Source: an uncultured Porphyromonadaceae bacterium
Lineage (GTDB): Bacteria; Bacteroidota; Bacteroidia; Bacteroidales; Porphyromonadaceae
NCBI GenBank assembly: GCA_947253625.1
Contig: CAMYAB010000001.1
Coordinates: 62,001-126,000, forward strand
Reading direction: 5' to 3'
DNA: 64,000 nt
Within the stretch, counting starts at the first letter, position 1. Each line of letters opens with the position of its first letter. This document shows positions 61,016-64,000 of this stretch, one piece after another. The notes under the pieces are model-generated. The model was not told where the DNA came from. It did not search any database and saw only the letters and a program-made list of their open reading frames with translations. The translations under genes were made by a program, and so were the position numbers.

Positions 61016-62563
61016 ATGATGACACGAGAATACAGTGAGCAAGAGCTGGAGCGGAGGGATAGCCTTAGAGAACTAAAGGAGCTGGGGATCAACCCCTATC
61101 CTGCGCCTGAGTATGTGGTCAACGCCTATGCAGATGAGGTGCGGAAAGACTTTGTCCCCGATGGGGAGCCCCGGCAGGTGTCGATGGCGGGCCGAATCAT
61201 GTCGCGCCGGATCATGGGCAAGGCCTCGTTTTGCGAGCTGATGGACTCCACCGGGCGGATACAACTCTACATCACGAGGGATGACATTGCGCCCGGGGAG
61301 GACAAGACAATGTACAATACGGTGTTTAAGAAACTACTGGATATCGGCGACTTCATCGGTGTGAAGGGTTTTGTCTTTGCAACCAAGACCGGCGAAGTCT
61401 CGGTACATGTGCAGGAGCTGACCCTGCTGTCCAAGTCGCTGCGCCCGCTGCCGGTCGTGAAGCAAAAGGAGGGCCAGACATATGATGCCTTTACCGACCC
61501 GGAGCTAAGGTACCGTATGCGCTATGTGGACTTGGTGGTGAATCCCGAGGTGCGCGAGCGTTTCGTAAAGCGGACCAAGACGTTCACGGCCTTCCGGAAG
61601 TTTCTTAACGAACGTGGCTACCTGGAGGTGGACACACCGGTGCTGCAGAGTATCCCGGGAGGTGCTGCCGCCCGACCTTTTGTGACCCACCACAATGCAC
61701 TGGACATCCCCCTCTACCTGAGGATAGCCAATGAGCTCTACCTGAAAAGGCTGATCGTCGGCGGGTACGAAGGGGTGTATGAGTTTTCGCGCAACTTCCG
61801 CAACGAGGGGATGGACCGCACGCATAATCCGGAGTTCACGGTGATGGAGGTCTATGTGGCCTACAAGGACTACAACTGGATGATGGAGATGACGGAGCAG
61901 CTGCTGGAGTTTACGGCAATGGAGGTGAATGGCACCACCAAGGTACACTACAGAGGGCATGATATCGACTTCAAGGCACCGTATGCCCGAATGACAATGA
62001 CCGATGCCATCAAGAAATATGCAGACTACGACATCACCGGAAAGTCCGAGGAGGAACTACGCCAGGCTTGTCGTGAGCGTGGACTGAGTGTCGATGACAC
62101 GATGGGCAAGGGTAAGCTGATCGATGAGCTTTTTGGCGAGCTGTGTGAGGGAAACTTCATCCAGCCGACCTACATCATCGACTATCCGGTGTCCATGTCT
62201 CCTCTGACCAAGATGCATAGAGAGAAGGAGGGACTGACCGAGCGATTTGAGCTAATGGTCGGAGGTAAAGAACTCCTGAATGCCTACTCCGAGCTCAACG
62301 ATCCTATCGATCAACTGGAGCGCTTTCAGGAGCAGATGCGCCTCTCCGAAAAGGGAGATGACGAGGCAATGTTTATCGACCAAGATTTTATTCGCGCACT
62401 TGAATACGGTATGCCCCCCACGAGCGGTATGGGGATAGGGATGGATCGCCTGGTGATGTTTTTGACCGGGCAGGATACAATCCAAGAGGTGTTGTTTTTC
62501 CCACAGATGAAGCCCGAGCAAAAAGCGACGGAAACAACGGACGAGACAAATACTCCCAATTGA
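61016..62563 (+). CDS. lysS: Lysyl-tRNA synthetase (class II)
   Basis: 515 residues: an N-terminal OB-fold (AGRIMSRRIMGKASFCELMDSTGRIQLY), motif 2 (FRNEGMDRTHNPEFTVMEVY) and motif 3 (GMGIGMDRLVMFLTG). It charges tRNA-Lys. The start ATGATG offers two Met codons. There is a 20-residue insertion around 345-365 with an MGKGKLIDELFGEL segment, usual in this family. gpsA and pgi follow in the same direction. Confidence 0.97.
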   Translation: MMTREYSEQELERRDSLRELKELGINPYPAPEYVVNAYADEVRKDFVPDGEPRQVSMAGRIMSRRIMGKASFCELMDSTGRIQLYITRDDIAPGEDKTMYNTVFKKLLDIGDFIGVKGFVFATKTGEVSVHVQELTLLSKSLRPLPVVKQKEGQTYDAFTDPELRYRMRYVDLVVNPEVRERFVKRTKTFTAFRKFLNERGYLEVDTPVLQSIPGGAAARPFVTHHNALDIPLYLRIANELYLKRLIVGGYEGVYEFSRNFRNEGMDRTHNPEFTVMEVYVAYKDYNWMMEMTEQLLEFTAMEVNGTTKVHYRGHDIDFKAPYARMTMTDAIKKYADYDITGKSEEELRQACRERGLSVDDTMGKGKLIDELFGELCEGNFIQPTYIIDYPVSMSPLTKMHREKEGLTERFELMVGGKELLNAYSELNDPIDQLERFQEQMRLSEKGDDEAMFIDQDFIRALEYGMPPTSGMGIGMDRLVMFLTGQDTIQEVLFFPQMKPEQKATETTDETNTPN

Positions 62564-62635
62564 TCACCTATACACCTAAAGCAAGTGAAGGGCAATAGTA
62601 CACAACAAGAAGTGGAGGGTGGTGTATGGTCGCCT

Positions 62636-63622
62636 ATGAGGTTCGGAATCATAGGCAGCGGAAGCTGGGCCACAGCGTTGGCAAAAATACTGATCGACTC
62701 GGGCAATGAGGTGCACTGGTACTTTAGGTTCAAGGAGACGGTACGGAAGTTTCAGGCCGGGGCGCACAACCCCTCGTACCTCACCTCCGTGACCTTTGAC
62801 CTGGACAAGATCCACTTCTATACCGATGTCCGTGAGGTGGTGGAGGCTTGTGACACTATTTTGCTGGTCACCCCCTCGCCCTATATCAAGGGTACTTTTG
62901 ACAAGCTACAGGGGCATGAGCTGGCGGGAAAGTTTATTCTCAATGCCGTGAAAGGGATTATCCCCGAGGAGTATCTGCTCATCTCGGACTACCTGACTAA
63001 GGAGTTTGGGGTGCCATCGGATATGATCGGTGTGATCAGTGGACCGACACACGCTGAGGAGGTCGCCATGGACCGAATGTCGTACCTGACCATCGCTTGC
63101 TCCGATATGGGAAACGCCGAAAAGATAGAGGAGAAGCTTGTCTGCGATTATGTCCGCACACTGGTGAGCTCGGATGTCAATGGAATCGAGTACTGCAGTG
63201 TCCTCAAAAACATCTATGCGATAGCCACCGGGATATGCCAGGGACTGCGTATGGGAGACAACTTTCAGGCGGTACTCATCGCCAATGCTGCGGCTGAGAT
63301 GGATCGATTCACCAAGGCCCTCTCAACGACCCGAAAACCCATAACCGACTCCGTCTATCTCGGTGATCTACTGGTGACAGCCTACTCTCGGTATAGCCGT
63401 AACCGTACATTTGGCACTCTGCTTGGAAAAGGGCGGACGGTGAAGCAGGCACAACTCGAGATGGATATGATCGCCGAAGGGTACTATGGAGCCAAGTGTA
63501 TCCACGAGGTGAATAAGAAGTACAAGGTCTTCATGCCTATCGCTGAGACAGTGTACCAGATCCTCTACCACAGACTGGATTGCCCAAGAGCTGTGGACAG
63601 ACTGAAAGGACTAATTCATTAA
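62636..63622 (+). CDS. gpsA: Glycerol-3-phosphate dehydrogenase [NAD(P)+]
   Basis: About 328 residues. The Rossmann start MRFGIIGSGSWATALAKIL gives the GxGxWxTA nucleotide motif, followed by LLVTPSPYIK, the catalytic NAVKGI segment, GPTHAEEVA and the Lys in SVLKNIYAIATG. It makes glycerol 3-phosphate for phospholipids. The frame is open upstream to GTG 62585, but ATG 62636 places the Rossmann fold at the N-terminus as in homologues. The lysS-gpsA-pgi order is common in Bacteroidales. Confidence 0.95.
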   Translation: MRFGIIGSGSWATALAKILIDSGNEVHWYFRFKETVRKFQAGAHNPSYLTSVTFDLDKIHFYTDVREVVEACDTILLVTPSPYIKGTFDKLQGHELAGKFILNAVKGIIPEEYLLISDYLTKEFGVPSDMIGVISGPTHAEEVAMDRMSYLTIACSDMGNAEKIEEKLVCDYVRTLVSSDVNGIEYCSVLKNIYAIATGICQGLRMGDNFQAVLIANAAAEMDRFTKALSTTRKPITDSVYLGDLLVTAYSRYSRNRTFGTLLGKGRTVKQAQLEMDMIAEGYYGAKCIHEVNKKYKVFMPIAETVYQILYHRLDCPRAVDRLKGLIH

Positions 63623-63644
63623 ACCAAACATATACGTAACCGCA

Positions 63645-64000
63645 ATGAACGCAATCAAGCTAAACATAAACAACGCTCTCGGCGCTGAGGAGCTACGCAA
63701 ACAATACCAACAAGATCTGACCAAGGCGCAAGGAGCACTGGCATCACTCTATAGAGGTGATGGCGAGGGTGCAGACTTTTTGGGGTGGATCCGGTTGCCC
63801 CACTCGATAGAGCCCGAACTCCTGAAGGATATAGCTGAGACAGCCGATCGACTGAGACAAGACTGCGAGTACGTTGTCTCCATCGGGATCGGTGGGTCGT
63901 ACCTAGGTATCAAAGCAACGGTAGAAGCCCTCCAGGACTCCTTTGCCGCCTACAAGCCAAAGTCCGGAGCGTCACTCCTCTATGCAGGTAACCACATCAG
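63645..64000 (+). CDS. pgi: Glucose-6-phosphate isomerase, N-terminal part (runs off window)
   Basis: The first 118 residues are visible: MNAIKLNINNALGAEEL, then YVVSIGIGGSYLGIKATVEAL, the phosphate-binding SIGIGGS loop of phosphoglucose isomerases. The short N-terminal region before this loop fits the roughly 445-residue bacterial type. It interconverts glucose 6-phosphate and fructose 6-phosphate. The gene starts 22 bp after gpsA. Confidence 0.93.
   Translation, partial: MNAIKLNINNALGAEELRKQYQQDLTKAQGALASLYRGDGEGADFLGWIRLPHSIEPELLKDIAETADRLRQDCEYVVSIGIGGSYLGIKATVEALQDSFAAYKPKSGASLLYAGNHI

Overview
The window comes from a member of the Bacteroidales, most likely Porphyromonas or a close relative. 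The evidence is a Porphyromonas-type dipeptidyl peptidase IV, the ricT-gldH pair, a pyruvate:ferredoxin oxidoreductase, an anaerobic ribonucleotide reductase, lipoproteins with BACON and metzincin domains, a 30-residue AURKAIP1/COX24-type basic protein, and promoters of the Bacteroidetes -33 TTTG / -7 TAnnTTTG type rather than sigma-70 boxes. No rRNA, transposase, prophage or CRISPR array was seen. One tRNA gene (Cys) is present.

Layout. 1-10.3 kb, minus strand: partial clpC-like gene, cytidylate-kinase-like gene, ychF, lon, pyruvate:ferredoxin oxidoreductase and an AAA ATPase with an altered Walker B. 10.9-19.3 kb, plus strand: dnaA, mltG, nrdD-nrdG, then a hemerythrin-like protein, a LuxR-type regulator and hemW. 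19.3-25.4 kb, minus strand, visibly AT-rich: a five-gene run (DUF2795, iron alcohol dehydrogenase, metzincin lipoprotein, membrane protein, GH51-like lipoprotein) behind a near-consensus promoter. 25.5-34.3 kb, minus strand: purine and nucleoside salvage, peptidase, PBP1A, RNase G, small ribosome-type protein, HU. 35-46.8 kb, plus strand: outer-membrane protein, TPR protein, LptC, CNNM protein, aspS, then a four-gene chain with 4-bp overlaps (beta-mannosidase, cutC, comB, glucosaminidase). 47.4-51.5 kb, minus strand: ricT, gldH, flippase, sugar-transferase-like gene. 51.7 kb: tRNA-Cys with its own promoter and terminator. 52.4-56.3 kb, plus strand: GIN-domain protein, DPP IV, lipA. 56.4-58.2 kb, minus strand: Na/Pi cotransporter. 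58.6-60.9 kb, plus strand: a restriction-modification-like pair (EcoRI-type adenine methylase plus DUF262-HNH protein). 61-64 kb: lysS, gpsA, pgi (partial).

The most unusual signal is not a gene. Four intergenic regions carry the same architecture: about four tandem copies of a short dyad-like unit at 21-22 bp spacing, two helical turns. Two arrays, near 16.6 kb and 34.65 kb, share one unit. The arrays near 52.05 kb and 58.5 kb use two other, unrelated dyads. They look like tandem operators or iterons and are not explained by any annotated gene. A second candidate is the methylase/DUF262-HNH pair, whose promoter lies directly behind one of these arrays.

Domain assignments come from motif recognition in the translated sequence, not from a database search. 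Residue positions are approximate.
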